Both the position numbers and the translations under genes were made by a program. This document shows, in pieces, positions 1-10,649 of a stretch of DNA of 64,000 nt. Source of the stretch: Rehmannia glutinosa (Eukaryota > Streptophyta > Magnoliopsida > Lamiales > Orobanchaceae); the NCBI GenBank assembly GCA_016081115.2, contig CM071930.1:25311641-25375640 (forward strand), written 5' to 3'. The notes under the pieces were generated by a model, which was given only the letters and a program-made list of their open reading frames with translations, searched no databases and was not told the origin of the DNA. Numbering within the stretch: position 1 is the stretch's first letter; each line of letters begins with the position of its first letter.

Positions 1-800
1 TGTTTGAATGTATCTTGTTGTGTTGTATCTCAATTGTTGTATTGGTTGCTCCAAAACTTCCTCTATTTATAGGAGATGATTGATCAAGCATAGGCTCTTC
101 TTGGGGATTGAAAATCTACAGAAAAATACAATTAAAATAAAGAATATAGCTGTTAGAAATCAATCCCACAAAATAAGGAAAGTTTGTCTGCTGCAAAACG
201 GTTAGAATTTTACTGTCAAAACATAGGGCGACCGGTCGCGCATAAATAAGGTTTGAAAAGAACACATCAAAAATCACACGGGGCAACCGGTCGACGTAGG
301 GTTCGACGTGTCGTCCCCTACCTCAGCCGGTCGACCAAACCATAAACAACAAGACGAGTGTTATGTTTCAACCAAGAAACACTCAGGTACCGGTCGCACC
401 CTGGGCAACCGGTCGTCCTGACCAATATATCCTCCGTCTCATTTTCTGTTCCAAAATTCATCTTCAGTATAGGGCGACCGGTCGACCAAGAGACAGAAAT
501 GTTGTCCAATTTTTGTCGAAACTAAACCTCAAGAAATACTCCGAAAATTTAGTAAAAGTATTTTAAACCGATCGGGAGTATTTAGACAACATTTAGGAAC
601 TTTATTTTGATGTAAAAACTTATTTACATAAAATCATTAAAAGTGTTGTCCAATTTTATCTAAAATAAAACTTGAAGAAATACTCCAAAAAATGGTAAAA
701 ACATTTTAAATCGTTTAGGAGTATTTGGACAACAATTAAAAACATTGTTTTGGTGTAAAATTAAAATCATCAAAATTAAGATAAAAACATGTATCAAAGA
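1..800 (-). repeat. 3' LTR of E1, truncated by the window start
   Basis: This matches about 5856-6668 of the right LTR almost base for base. It includes the TATA box (TATAAATA on the - strand, plus-strand 64-71) and the GACCGGTC-rich U3 block (about 225-490). The LTR ends at the junction with the polypurine tract at 800/801, where the usual terminal CAAACA has become CAAAGA. Confidence 0.85.
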
Positions 801-816
801 ATCTCCCCCTTTTTGA
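801..816 (-). other. Polypurine tract of E1
   Basis: On the - strand a purine run (AAAAAGGGGGAGAT) lies immediately 5' of the 3' LTR, the usual primer for plus-strand DNA synthesis. The same tract follows the left LTR of E3 (31750-31765). Confidence 0.75.
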
Positions 817-2071
817 TGATTACAAACCAAAACAATTTTTAGAAATATTAGGAGGACAATTTTTTAAAACGATTTTCCGGTAAAAACATCTAACCGTTTA
901 GAAGCGACCAAAATTTCCAAAATAACATAAGCAACCAAATAAGGGAGTAAATATTATCCAAGTATTAGCATAAGCTCCCCCTTTCAACAAGCACATCAAG
1001 AGTAATGTAAAAGCAATCAACCACAAGCTAGAAGCTTAGCTTTTACATATTGATCTTAAGTACAAGAGCTTATAAGCTCCCCCTGTCAACAAAACATCAT
1101 TAGACAAGTATATAAGTCCATCATACAACAATTGGACTGAGTATAGTCCACAACTTATGGCTTTAAGAAGCCATAGCTTATAGCTTCTTTCTTGAGCTTA
1201 TTTTAGCTTCTATGAGCTAACAAGCCAATTTCCTGTTTCTCCCTCTTTGGAATCATCAAAAAGAATGTTAGGATGATAAAAACATCATACAAGTATATCA
1301 AAGTGCGCCAAAGATACTATTTATCAACCATTGAAAAAAAAATAGGCTAAGAATCCGAAAAAATGGGAGAAATGTATCATGAAAAATCCATAAGCTCGTT
1401 TTGTTTGCCAAGACATGATCTCAATAAGTTTTTAAGATATTTGAAAGCAAGAGAGTCATGTAGAAGTTAAAATTTTCATTGCGACATTTCATCGATCACT
1501 TGGCGGGCGTCAAAAATTGAAGAAGATATATATAGCCCTTGTAAAAGATATTAAGCCAAGTTTTTCATCACCAAAAGCAAATATTACAACATATATCCAA
1601 CAAATAAGAGACCCAACAAAGTAAATTCTCAAGGGTTCGACCCAATTGAGATAATTCTAGCCAAAAAGATCAAGGCATTACGAATGCCATCAAGCAAAAA
1701 AAAAAAAATTTGAGAACCATCAAGTAGTTCATATCAAACATCAAGCAATGCATATAAGACATTACAAATGTCCCAAATTATCCATCTAAACAAAATGATC
1801 AAGGCATCACAAATGTTTTTAAGCAAAAATTAAAAGAAGTACTTTTACCATCAAGTACTTCATACCAATCATCAAACAATGCAAATAGAGTATTTTTACC
1901 ATCAAATACTCCAATAATACCATAATTAAGATCAACCAAAAGTCACTTTCAACTTGCAATTTTATCCCCTTCAACAAATAACAAACAAATGTCATTAGAA
2001 CAAAAGAGTTATACAATAGAAGTTCAGTACACGAAAATTAAATGATATAAAAAGAAAAGCAAGAGAGGTGA
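817..2071 (-). other. Non-coding 3' spacer of E1
   Basis: This AT-rich stretch lies between the extra ORF and the polypurine tract. It is conserved in E2 (6669-7240) and E3 (31766-32660), including a GGCGGGCGTC block next to a short TATATATA run (about 1500-1560). A short direct repeat containing GATCAAGGCAT occurs near 1668 and 1798. I see no credible reading frame. Confidence 0.6.
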
Positions 2072-3415
2072 TCATTCTTCATGAGAAGAAAAATATGTGT
2101 TGGGGATGAGTTCTTTAATGAACTTTTTCAATTTGCCAATTGATTTTTGCATCTTGGAGGTCTTTTGATCCAAAGCCTCATATCGAGCTTCATGATATGC
2201 TCTTAGTTCATCATATTCGGCTTGAGTGTAACTCCTAAACGGTTGAGCGCCGGTATTATCCTCCGAATTGCTTGGTCCGTCCCCCGCCGCCAATCTATCG
2301 GCCTCGGCATCATCAAAGAAGTCATTTTGGATTTTCGGATGTAGAACCTTGGCCTCTTCCTTTAGCCATTTTAGTCGGGCATATTTCCATATTTTTGCGC
2401 ATGTTGACCATTTGTGAAATGTTGTCAATGCCAAAATCATTTTGAAACACCTCCGAATTACATTCCGAAGAAGGTAGCCCCGATTGTATAAGAAGCTTGC
2501 AAATCCAATTACCCATGACAAACTTCTTGTTTCCTTGTGTGATAGACTGAATTAAGCATTGAATAAATATTGCGCCAAAATTAAGCGGTTCCCTTCTAGC
2601 AATTTTATAAGTTAAAAAATAATCCATATTGCTAGGCATTTTACCCGCTTTACCACAGATACAATAGGCGACAATAACCGAGATAATCCTATGCTCAAGA
2701 GTCATGGCCAATAACGAATATTTTGGCCAAACGCCCAAAAAAGTCTTAACCTCTTCCATAGAAACACCCAACATATCATCATTCCAAATCGAACAAGCAA
2801 AATAATCCCAACCACCTTCTCGCACATGTAAAAGCCGACAAATGTCATTAGGAGTCCACCTAAAGTAACGACCCCTTACCAACGAATTCAACGGAAGAGG
2901 CTTCCTATGAACATCATATTCGACCCACATATTTGCATGAAAATGTAGAATCACATCATCATCATATAAAACATACGGATGCTCCCACAAGTACATCCAC
3001 CTTTGTTCTTCAAAAAATCCTCTAATAGTTGGATACTCATTTGAAATGAATTAAATCAACAAATTTTCGTACGAGCAATCGATTTCACACCCATGTCCAA
3101 ATTCTCATAATACCACTCCACATATTTGTTGATAAAATCTAAAACATTAGTAGAGCGAGGAGCTAGAGGTATAAGAGATTTCTTACTTTTTGCCCAATGG
3201 CAATTTTCGAATGAAATCCTCCCACGGAGTTCGGCAACTTGAGGCTTGGAGAGTATGGGGTTTTGAATATCATCACGTTCTTGAGCTATATTCCTTTGGG
3301 TAGCTCGAATATCCCGTTGTTCGACTTCCTCTTGCCGATTTCTCGAAGAACCCTCTCCGTCTTTTCTTCGCTTGGAGGTGGGATTTTGACCAGTGGAATT
3401 TCTTGGAGGTGCCAT
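2072..3415 (-). pseudogene. Extra ORF of the Copia element, in the env-like position; plant-transposon-protein-like
   Basis: Three overlapping frames (3415-3056, 2996-2322, 2521-2072) read as one protein broken by two frameshifts. The N-terminus is basic and polar and starts MAPPRNSTGQ. The middle has a globular part with WTPNDICRLLHV and a C-terminal coiled-coil-like stretch follows. The pattern of a short substrate segment followed by 'RG..F..(T/S)P..I..LL.V' resembles the 'putative plant transposon protein' domain (Pfam PF20167), recognised by eye only. It lies downstream of pol and upstream of the 3' LTR, where SIRE-type Copia elements carry an additional ORF. No signal peptide or membrane segment is evident, so an envelope role is not supported. 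The frameshifts make this copy dead. Confidence 0.55.
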
Positions 3416-3590
3416 ATTTGTAAGATTCTTGCAAAATGGAGTGGATTAGCAACAAGAATCACAAGATTTGATGAAGAAATGAAGATTATAGAGAAAGGGG
3501 GAAATATTTTTCGCGCAAGGGTTTTTGAGAAGATTGAAATCTGCTTCTGAAAATGAAGAACAGACTCGTTTTAAGCCAAAGATTAAGCCA

Positions 3591-3660
3591 GGGCGACCGG
3601 TCGGGGTAGGGGGTGACTGGTCGATGTGCAGGGCGACCGGTCGACCCTGCCTTGACCGTC
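3591..3660. promoter_or_regulatory. GACCGGTC/GGTCGACC palindrome cluster upstream of the extra ORF
   Basis: Three copies or near-copies of GCGACCGGTCG(A) lie 175-240 bp upstream of the extra ORF start. The same words are clustered in the LTR U3. In an AT-rich element these CpG-rich palindromes stand out. A cis-regulatory role is inference. Confidence 0.4.
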
Positions 3661-3665
3661 CCTGT

Positions 3666-4215
3666 GCAATTTTTCAATCCCAGAGTTTTCCGAAATTCAA
3701 TTTTTCACCCCAAAAGTTTTTAGAACTATGCAAAAAGATAATCATGGACTGAATCCAACAAATACGAGTTTAGAGAAAACAAAAAAAAATGAGATTTTAC
3801 AAGTAGTGCCCTTTTGAGAAAAATTCACAAAATCATTTGGTGGCACTTAAGGGGATGAAATAAAAGGATTTGAGAGAAGTGCAAAATCATGACATGAGCA
3901 AAATATCGAGTTCTAAAAATAATACGAGTGAACATACCTCGATGGTTTAAGAATCTCTTGATGAAGTAATAGCCAATGAATGAGAGATAAATATATCCTA
4001 CACAAAACTTTAAACAAATCTTGCACAAGACAAAATAGTACAAGTGTAGGCCAAGCAATAAGAGATATCACAAAAATGCTAATGCTATAGAAATCCATAA
4101 AAACACATAAGTCTAAGTAAGTCCATAACATGTAGGGACTCATTTTCAAAGGATTTTAAAAACACAAAAATATATATAAAAATTTGAAAACTCATTTTGC
4201 AATTAAGGCTCATGA
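3666..4215 (-). pseudogene. Degenerate internal sequence of E1 between gag and the extra ORF
   Basis: This segment aligns by eye with the junction sequences of E2 (about 18230-18420) and E3 (about 34570-34720), such as the words 'atatcgagttcta' and 'atcctacacaa'. A short tail resembling the end of the RNase H region is present. No protease, integrase or reverse transcriptase motif can be read, so a large pol deletion is inferred. Confidence 0.5.
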
Positions 4216-5195
4216 TCAAGTAATAGCACTAACATGCATAGGAGCTCGATTCTTTTTCATATGATTACCAATATTAGGCTCATGATCAAGTTCACTATTC
4301 AAATTATCACAACCATGAACATTCACAATATTGGACATTTTATTGGTACTCAAGTTGGATTTTAATAAATCTTTTTTCATACAATTAATATCCTCAACAA
4401 GAGTACTATTTTCTTTTTTAAGGATTCTAACCTTATCAAGAGTGGTGGTGTGAGCACATGATAGTGATTTATAGGAAGTAAATAAACTATCCTTATCATT
4501 TTTCAAAACATTGAATTCCTTTTTCAAATTTTTGTACTTAACAAGTAAACTTTGGAATTCATTTTGAAGGTCATCAAAATCATTTTGCAAATCACTATAA
4601 TCATAGGAAGTAGAGGGTTTAAGACATACCTCATTTTCTTCGATGCCCATAAAACATTGTTCGTTCTTCTTCGATGCCCATAAAACATTGTTCGACTACT
4701 TCATAGTTGGAAGTTGTAAAAGGCTTGTTCCTTAGATTTGACCTTGTATCCCTTTGAGAAATATATGCTTTTGAGTTGCTCCTATCATTTGCGTATACTT
4801 CACGAATGGCTTCTAATTTTTCCCATACTTCATGAGCCGATCGAATTCCTACAATAAGATCATATTCCAAATTGGTAAGTGAACAATATAAAATATTGAG
4901 AGCTTTACCATTTAAAGAGATGATTTTCTTTTCTTCATCATTGAGCTCCTTGAGAGCTTTGGAGGTGTATGGTTTATCTTTCATCGGAATGGATTCTCCA
5001 TTGATGACGATGTTCCAAATATCGAACCCGCAACCTTGTAAATAGCATTCCATTCTTTCTTTCCAAAATGCAAAATTTTTGGAATCAAGTCGAGGTGGCT
5101 TGGTGGTGGAGATGCTAGAAAGGTAGACTTCATTCGTAGCCGACGATCGTTCCTCTTCACTCGCGATGTGAAATGAGCTTGTCAAAGAGTTTGGT
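4216..5195 (-). pseudogene. Copia gag remnant of E1
   Basis: The - strand frame from 5260 to 4631 reads a DUF4219/UBN2-type Copia gag N-terminus (FWKERMECYLQGCG, SAHEVWEKLEAI). The frame 4650-4216 continues with a Lys/Asn-rich coiled coil (KYKNLKKEFNVLKNDKDSL). The two are out of register where about 33 bp are tandemly duplicated (about 4638-4700), giving a repeated 'MGIEEE..'. The zinc knuckle seen in E2 and E3 is missing here. The open frame runs through the primer site into the LTR. The MATNE start seen in E4 reads SATNE here. Confidence 0.8.
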
Positions 5196-5205
5196 TCTGA
5201 TACCA
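5196..5205 (-). other. Primer-binding site of E1 (tRNA-iMet type)
   Basis: On the - strand TGGTATCAGA lies two bases 3' of the 5' LTR end (..CTTACA). This is the standard plant Copia primer site complementary to the 3' end of initiator tRNA-Met. The same site is intact in E3 (36374-36383) and has one mismatch in E2 (19981-19990) and E4 (43807-43816). Confidence 0.85.
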
Positions 5206-5471
5206 CTTGTAAGTCCAAGCGGCTACGATAATCTAGAGGGGGTGAATAGATTATCTCCATCTTTTCGATTTTGCCTTCTATTTCGAACTAAATGTGCAAA
5301 GACAATAATAAAGGTGCAGGAAGTAAACAACACGCGTCGATTTAAAGAGGTTCAACCCACCTAGGGCCTAATCCTCTACCACCCCAGTATATCCGGGATG
5401 GATTTCGAAAAGAAAAAAAAAATAATTTTATTAATTACCAAAATTAATACAAATTCAACTTACAACACCTT

Positions 5472-5700
5472 GAAGAGCACCACACTCTTTTTCAACATCA
5501 CCTTTGGAGATTACCACAATCTCCCTTTGAAGATTACCACAATCTTCCTTCAACGGCACCTTTGAATATCACCACAATCTTCAATCTTGAAGAATACCAA
5601 ATTCTTCAACACCTCAAGAGCACTACACTCTTGAAACACCTATCACCTAGATCACCCAAGTGTATTCATTCCACAAGAATACTCACAAGGATGTCTTGTG
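5472..5700 (-). other. Hairpin array in the LTR leader (E1)
   Basis: Consecutive short inverted repeats share a near-constant loop. Examples are GGAGAT/ATCTCC around TACCACA (5506-5524), GAAGAT/ATCTTC (5529-5547), TTGAAGAAT/ATTCTTCAA around ACCAA (5587-5609), CAAGAG/CTCTTG around CACTACA (5615-5633), GTATTC/GAATAC (5662-5682) and CACAAG/CTTGTG (5684-5700). Two units are slightly damaged (5472-5490 and 5563-5581). The array lies downstream of the TATA box and upstream of the primer site, so it should be part of the RNA leader. Confidence 0.8.
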
Positions 5701-5928
5701 TTGAATGATGACCAAATCAAGATTACAACTCAATGAAGAATATTACAATTTGAGTGCAAGTGTAATCAAGAAATAAAAGCCTAGACCTCAAGATGTGAAA
5801 GTGATAAGCTATGCAAATTACAACAAGAATGATAACAATGAAGAGCTAAAGACTTTGCTTGAATGTATCTTGTTGTGTTGTATCTCAATTGTTGTATTGG
5901 TTGCTCCAAAACTTTCTCTATTTATAAG

Positions 5929-5936
5929 AGATGATT
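5929..5936 (-). promoter_or_regulatory. LTR TATA box (E1/E2 family)
   Basis: TATAAATA on the - strand, inside a conserved CTATAAATAG context. The same box occurs in the other LTRs at 64-71, 20696-20703, 30964-30971, 37079-37086 and 44435-44442. Transcription is expected to start 25-35 bp to the left and run toward the primer site and gag. Confidence 0.7.
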
Positions 5937-6080
5937 GATCAAGCATAGGCTCCTCTTAGGGATTGAAAATCTACAGAAAAATACAATTAAAATCAAGAAT
6001 ATAGCTGTTGGAAATCAATCCCACAAAATAAGGAAAGTTTGTCTGCTGCACAACGGTTAGAATTTTGCTGTCAAAACATA

Positions 6081-6356
6081 GGGCAACCGGTCGCGCAGAA
6101 ATAAGGTTTGAAAAGAACACATCAAAAATCACACGGGGCCACCGGTCGACGTAGGGTTCGACCGGTCGTCCCCTACCTCAGCCGGTCGACCAAACCATAA
6201 ACAACAAGACGAGTGTTGTGTTTCAACCAAGAAACACTCAGGTACCGGTCGCACCCTGGGCAACCGGTCGTCCTGACAATTATATCCTCCGTCTCATTTT
6301 CTATTCCAAAATTCATCTTCAGGTACGGGTTGCCCTATAGGGCGACCGATCGACCA
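6081..6356. promoter_or_regulatory. U3 cluster of GACCGGTC/GGTCGAC palindromes
   Basis: At least six ACCGGTCG-type words occur in about 275 bp, 145-430 bp upstream of the TATA box in element orientation. Matching clusters lie in every other U3 of the family: about 225-490, 20822-21058, 31120-31435 and 37240-37512. Confidence 0.6.
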
Positions 6357-6668
6357 AGAGACAGAAATGTTGTCCAATTTTTGTCGAAACTAAACCTCAA
6401 GAAATACTCCGAAAATTTAGTAAAAACATTTTAAACCGATAGGGAGTATTTAGACAACATTTAGGAACTTTGTTTTGATGTAAAAACTTATTTACATAAA
6501 ATTATTAAAAGTGTTGTCCAATTTTATCTAAAATAAAACTTGAAGAAATACTCCGGAAAATGGTAAAAACATTTTAAATCGTTTAGGAGTATTTGGACAA
6601 TAATTAAAAACATTGTTTTGGTGTAAAAATAAAATCATCAAAATTAAGATAAAAACATGTATCAAACA

Positions 6669-7619
6669 AAGACATCATTAGTCAATCATAAAAGTCCATA
6701 ATTCATCAAATGGACTAAGTATCATTCACAACTTTTGGCTTTTAAGAGCCTTAGCTTATAGCTTTTCTTGCAAGCTTATTTTCGCTTCTTTGAGCATATG
6801 AGCATTTTTCCTGTTTCTCCCCCTTTGGAATCATCAAAAATAATGTTAGCACAATAAAAACATCATACAATCAAATCAAAGTGCACAAGTTAATCGATTT
6901 ATCGAGCATTTTGTACAATGAAGCTTAAATTCCAAATAAAAGGGAAAAGTTGCTCATTTGATATGCAAAAGCTCATTTGATTGATAAAACATGATCTCTA
7001 TAACATTATAAGACTTTTCAAATCAAGAGAATCATGTAGGTGATGAATTTTTCATAGAAACATTTTGTCGAACACTTGGCGTGCATCAAGAGATATATAA
7101 CGCCTTTGTATTTCATTTAAGCCAAAAAAATTCATCACCAATTGCAATATAACAACATTCATCCATCAACAATCATCATATACATTATACTAATGCAAGA
7201 ATTTCATCAAAATAGTAAGATACAAGTACATTCTCAAGGGTTCAACCCAATTGAGATAAAAAGGAGAAATTCTTACCAATTGATTGGAGAAGTCGGATGA
7301 TATGGATGAAATAGAAGTTACATAAACTAAAAAATACAGATTTTATAAGAAGAAAATTATTTTGAGTGAACTGTGTGTGAAAAATGCAAAGGGGTTCGAT
7401 TTTGGAAGAAAACAACCAAAAATACGAAATGAAGGACAGAAGCAATTTTATCACTGAAATTGCTTAGGGCGACCGGTCGACGGGTAGAGCGACCGGTGCC
7501 TGCAACTGGTCGACCGGTCGACCTCTCTGTCGACCAGTGCCTGAACACCAGTTTTGTTTCTGTCCGAATTTTGCACCGAAAATCCGATTTTTCACCCCTA
7601 AGTTTTAAAAACATGCAAA
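6669..7619 (-). other. 3' spacer of E2 with a GACCGGTC cluster
   Basis: This is homologous to E1 from about position 1085 onward. The extra ORF is missing. A cluster of ACCGGTCGAC words lies at 7467-7535. The open frames over this stretch follow the GC-rich palindromes in other frames and are not credible genes. Confidence 0.55.
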
Positions 7620-8810
7620 TTGCAAACATAGACCTCATTCAATATACATTATGCCTAAACAAGCTCGAAATGAGGTAAAAGACTCGGCGGTTAATGGTTA
7701 AAAATGAATGTCCGCGAGTTATCCTTGAGACGAAATTAAACACGTCTCAATTTTCCGTTAAGAGACACAATTCCTTAAAAAATATCGAATCTCAATATGT
7801 TTAGTTCGATTATGAAGAATCGAATTTTGAAAAATTGTGAGCACCGGACTTGTTATCCCGAGAAAATATGAACGTTTTAAAACCTTGGATAAACAAGCTA
7901 TAAGAGGAAGTGCCTTTCAAATATTTGAAAATTTCTTTTTAACGGCATTTTAATGAGATTCATTGGGATAGTTTTGAAGTCGAGCATATAGACATTAGGC
8001 ATAGAAAATGTCGAGTCTAAAAGAGTAATAAACAAAGATAAACATACCTCGAATTTGATTGTTAACCAATATTCCTTTCTCAACTTTTGTCCATCTTGAT
8101 ATTGTTGCCATAGGAATAGAGATTGTTCTTCCTTCTTCCTAACTTCTTCAAAGGTTCTTGTGTATGCTTTGGTTGTGAAATATAACCACCTTCATGACAT
8201 TGTTCAACTTGAAATCCAAGGAAGAAATTGAGCTCCCCATCATAATCATCTTAAATACACCTTGCATCAATTTAGAAAAACATCTTGTACAAAAATTCAT
8301 TAGTAGCACCAAATCAACTTAAATTTGTACTAATAAGCAATCTTGCCCTTTTTCAAAAACAAAGAGAGTAGTTTCAACTTTACCTCTTGTAAAATCATTT
8401 TGCAAAAGAAAATATCTAAGTCTATCATATCATACACGGGGTGCATGTTTTAAACCAAACAAGGCCTTTTATAAAAATCACTTGGCCTAGAAAAATTTTC
8501 AAACCCCGGTTGTTTTTCATAGACTTCTTTTAGAATAAAACCATTTAGAAAAGTGGATTTAACATCCATTTGGTAAAGCTTGAAATTTTCTTAAAGCAAG
8601 AATAGGCAAGTAGAATGCGAATAGCTTCAAAAACATGCTACGGATGCAAATGTTTCATCAAAACCAATTACCTTCTTCTTGACATTACCTTTGAGCTATT
8701 AACCTCCCCTTGGTTATCAAACTTATTCCAAAATATCAAATAATTTCTGCAAAATCTTAACAAGATATCTTTGCACAAGAGCATAGTAATATTGAATAAT
8801 AGAGATACAA
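7620..8810 (-). pseudogene. Degenerate Copia pol remnant (RNase H and reverse transcriptase) of E2
   Basis: This stretch parallels 29450-30240 of E4 and 33000-34100 of E3. It includes the segment just before 8050 ('aacatacctcga') that corresponds to the 'MIGSLLYLT(A/S)SRPD' RNase H motif of E4, and then reverse transcriptase remnants to about 8760. Stops and indels occur throughout and the catalytic YVDD cannot be read. The right edge is the E5 target site. Confidence 0.6.
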
Positions 8811-10369
8811 TGTAGGTCCCAAGGGGTGTAAGTGTAAGGTTTAGAAGGGGGGTTGAATAAACCTTACCAAATTTTCGATTTAGTCCTTTTAAATATACGA
8901 GTTGATTCTACACACATTTTGTGTCCTTGATGGACGGTCGATTTAGTCAATCAAGAGAGTTAGTCTCTCAACAGACTCAATCGAATGTTGATAGAATAAC
9001 TCATTTGTTGATTCTAAATTAACTCATTTGTGGTTTTGTTTACAGCGGAAGACTTAACACCCTTAAGTTTGATTAAGCAAGATTTTAGAGCTTAATTTAG
9101 TACTTATAAATTATCAAGTGGATAGCAAATTTATCACAGATATAAGCGATTAAAAATGCAAGAATTTAAGTCTTTGAAATGTAAATGACACAGTGAAATT
9201 TTTATAGAGGTTCAAGATGGGGTAATTCTTCTACTCCTCTCTTCTCCAACTCCCGGAGGAATCCACTAAGTAATGATCGGTTTACAAAGTGGTAAGATCC
9301 GGATACAAGTCTTGATCACACACGGTGACTTGATCCTTTGGGACTCGATCCGAGACGCCTTGATCACTCGGTGGCTTCTCGCACGACTCGGCCTTCCTCA
9401 CAGGGCATTTGCTTTGCTACTACTGCTACTCACTTGCTCAACCTCTTTGGATTTGATCACGAAGCCCTCCAAAAGCTTGAGACTTGGTTCGACCTTGAAC
9501 CTTCCTACAATCCTTCGTGGAATGTAGACCCCTTTTCTTCAAAGGTTTCCTCTTCAACTCGATTGAAGTTCTCTTTCCTTCACGGTGAGTGTTGGATTGA
9601 TGTACTTCGTAATGTAGGCTTGAGGATTAATCTTGAATGATTTGAGAATATTTCGGCTACACTTTGATTTGTTTCTTGAATGTTCGTGGTTTGTAACCTT
9701 CTCTCGTGAGTCATCCTCGGCCTTTTATAGTGATCTTTCAAAAATTTTCCGTTGAAGAGATAGCTTATTTTTGAAAGTCACTTTGCGCGTCGTTGGCTTG
9801 TCTTGTTGCAGTTCTTGGAATTGCCATTTCCTCGTATGAATTGTTCTTTCACCTTTTCGAGTTCGACACGGTGTAGTGCTTCCCATTGGTTCATTCCTTT
9901 TGCACGCTCGGGGACCGAGCACTCCGAGAAAGGTGGTATGGAGATATTACTTGTTTAAGTAAATCTCTTGATTTTCGTGCAACGGTTCTTTTGCGATTAT
10001 CTCGACTTGATCGCATTTCCTTGCTTTCCCAGGTGACTTAGAGTCGACTTCCAATCATTGGATGACTCTTGTCACTTCAACTTGAGACTTGGCTTTTCTT
10101 GAGTTGACTTGATCGATGCTCCACTCACCGCATCTTAGCCGCTTCTTCAAGAGAGTTCCCGTCTACTCTTCTTTGCCATACTCATTTGTCTCTCACAGAG
10201 TCTTCCTTCCGATCTTGATTGTCTTCTTGCATGTTAGGGCGTAGCCGACTTAACTCACTTGGCTCGCTCTAATTGTTACAATGCATTTTACAACAAGAAT
10301 TGGGTGCCAACTTTCTATTCTAAGTTTTACATGGCATTCATCAAAATCTAAACAATAAAATTCCTAACA
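8811..10369 (-). repeat. 3' LTR of E5 (1559 bp)
   Basis: Ends are TG..CA (TGTAGGTCCC, TTCCTAACA). On the - strand a canonical TATA box, CTATAAAAGG, lies at 9721-9730. Open frames inside the LTR (9273-9922) have no recognisable protein and are treated as chance. Confidence 0.8.
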
Positions 10370-10640
10370 ATTTCCCCCTTTTTGATGATGCCAAAACTTA
10401 AACCATTCAAAAATGCAAACAACAAAGATACATACAGATAGTGTATTGACATAGAATGTATGCGAGAATAGATCCGTTTATTGATCATATCATTCTTGTT
10501 CTTTTACATTTTTTACAAGGTGTATCGAGCACATATTTGTCTTCAACAAAAATAAAGAATTTATAGCTTTATTACGTAAGACTTACATTGTATGTATTTA
10601 CATAATAAAATACACGAAGGGGTGGACAAAGAACACTTCA
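10370..10640 (-). other. Polypurine tract and 3' spacer of E5
   Basis: On the - strand AAAAAGGGGGAAAT directly precedes the 3' LTR (10370-10383). The rest is AT-rich spacer without a readable frame. Confidence 0.65.
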
Positions 10641-10649
10641 TCTCCTTTT

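Larger units (their letters stand above)
1..6668 (-). mobile_element. E1: internally deleted Copia (SIRE/Maximus-like) LTR retrotransposon, left end outside window
   Basis: Read on the - strand the order is 5' LTR (5208-6668), tRNA-iMet-type primer site, gag remnant, a short degenerate segment, an extra ORF remnant, spacer, polypurine tract and 3' LTR (1-800). Position 1 corresponds to about 5856 in the right LTR. Protease, integrase and most of reverse transcriptase are missing, so this copy is non-autonomous. The Copia and SIRE-like assignment rests on the gag type and on the pol order in the related copy E4. The flank at 6669 is internal sequence of another copy of the same family, so E1 was probably inserted into E2. 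Confidence 0.85.
5208..6668 (-). repeat. 5' LTR of E1 (1461 bp)
   Basis: On the + strand it begins TGTAAGTCC after the primer site and ends TATCAAACA. It contains in - strand order a U3 with the GACCGGTC block (6081-6356), a TATA box (5929-5936) and a transcribed part with a hairpin array (5472-5700). Its right neighbour at 6669 starts in the middle of the 3' spacer of another copy and lacks a polypurine tract. That fits insertion of E1 into E2 better than a shared LTR. Confidence 0.85.

Noticed and set aside
363..566. Small frames with recurring TGRP/RPVD text (also near 3486-3752, 7357-7678, 20632-21063, 37370-37591)
   Set aside because: They follow the GACCGGTC palindromes in U3 or spacer. 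The frame differs between copies and stops are not avoided.
9273..9922. Open frames of 84 and 100 residues in the E5 LTR
   Set aside because: Overlapping frames in a moderately GC-rich LTR; no domain and not conserved in family position.
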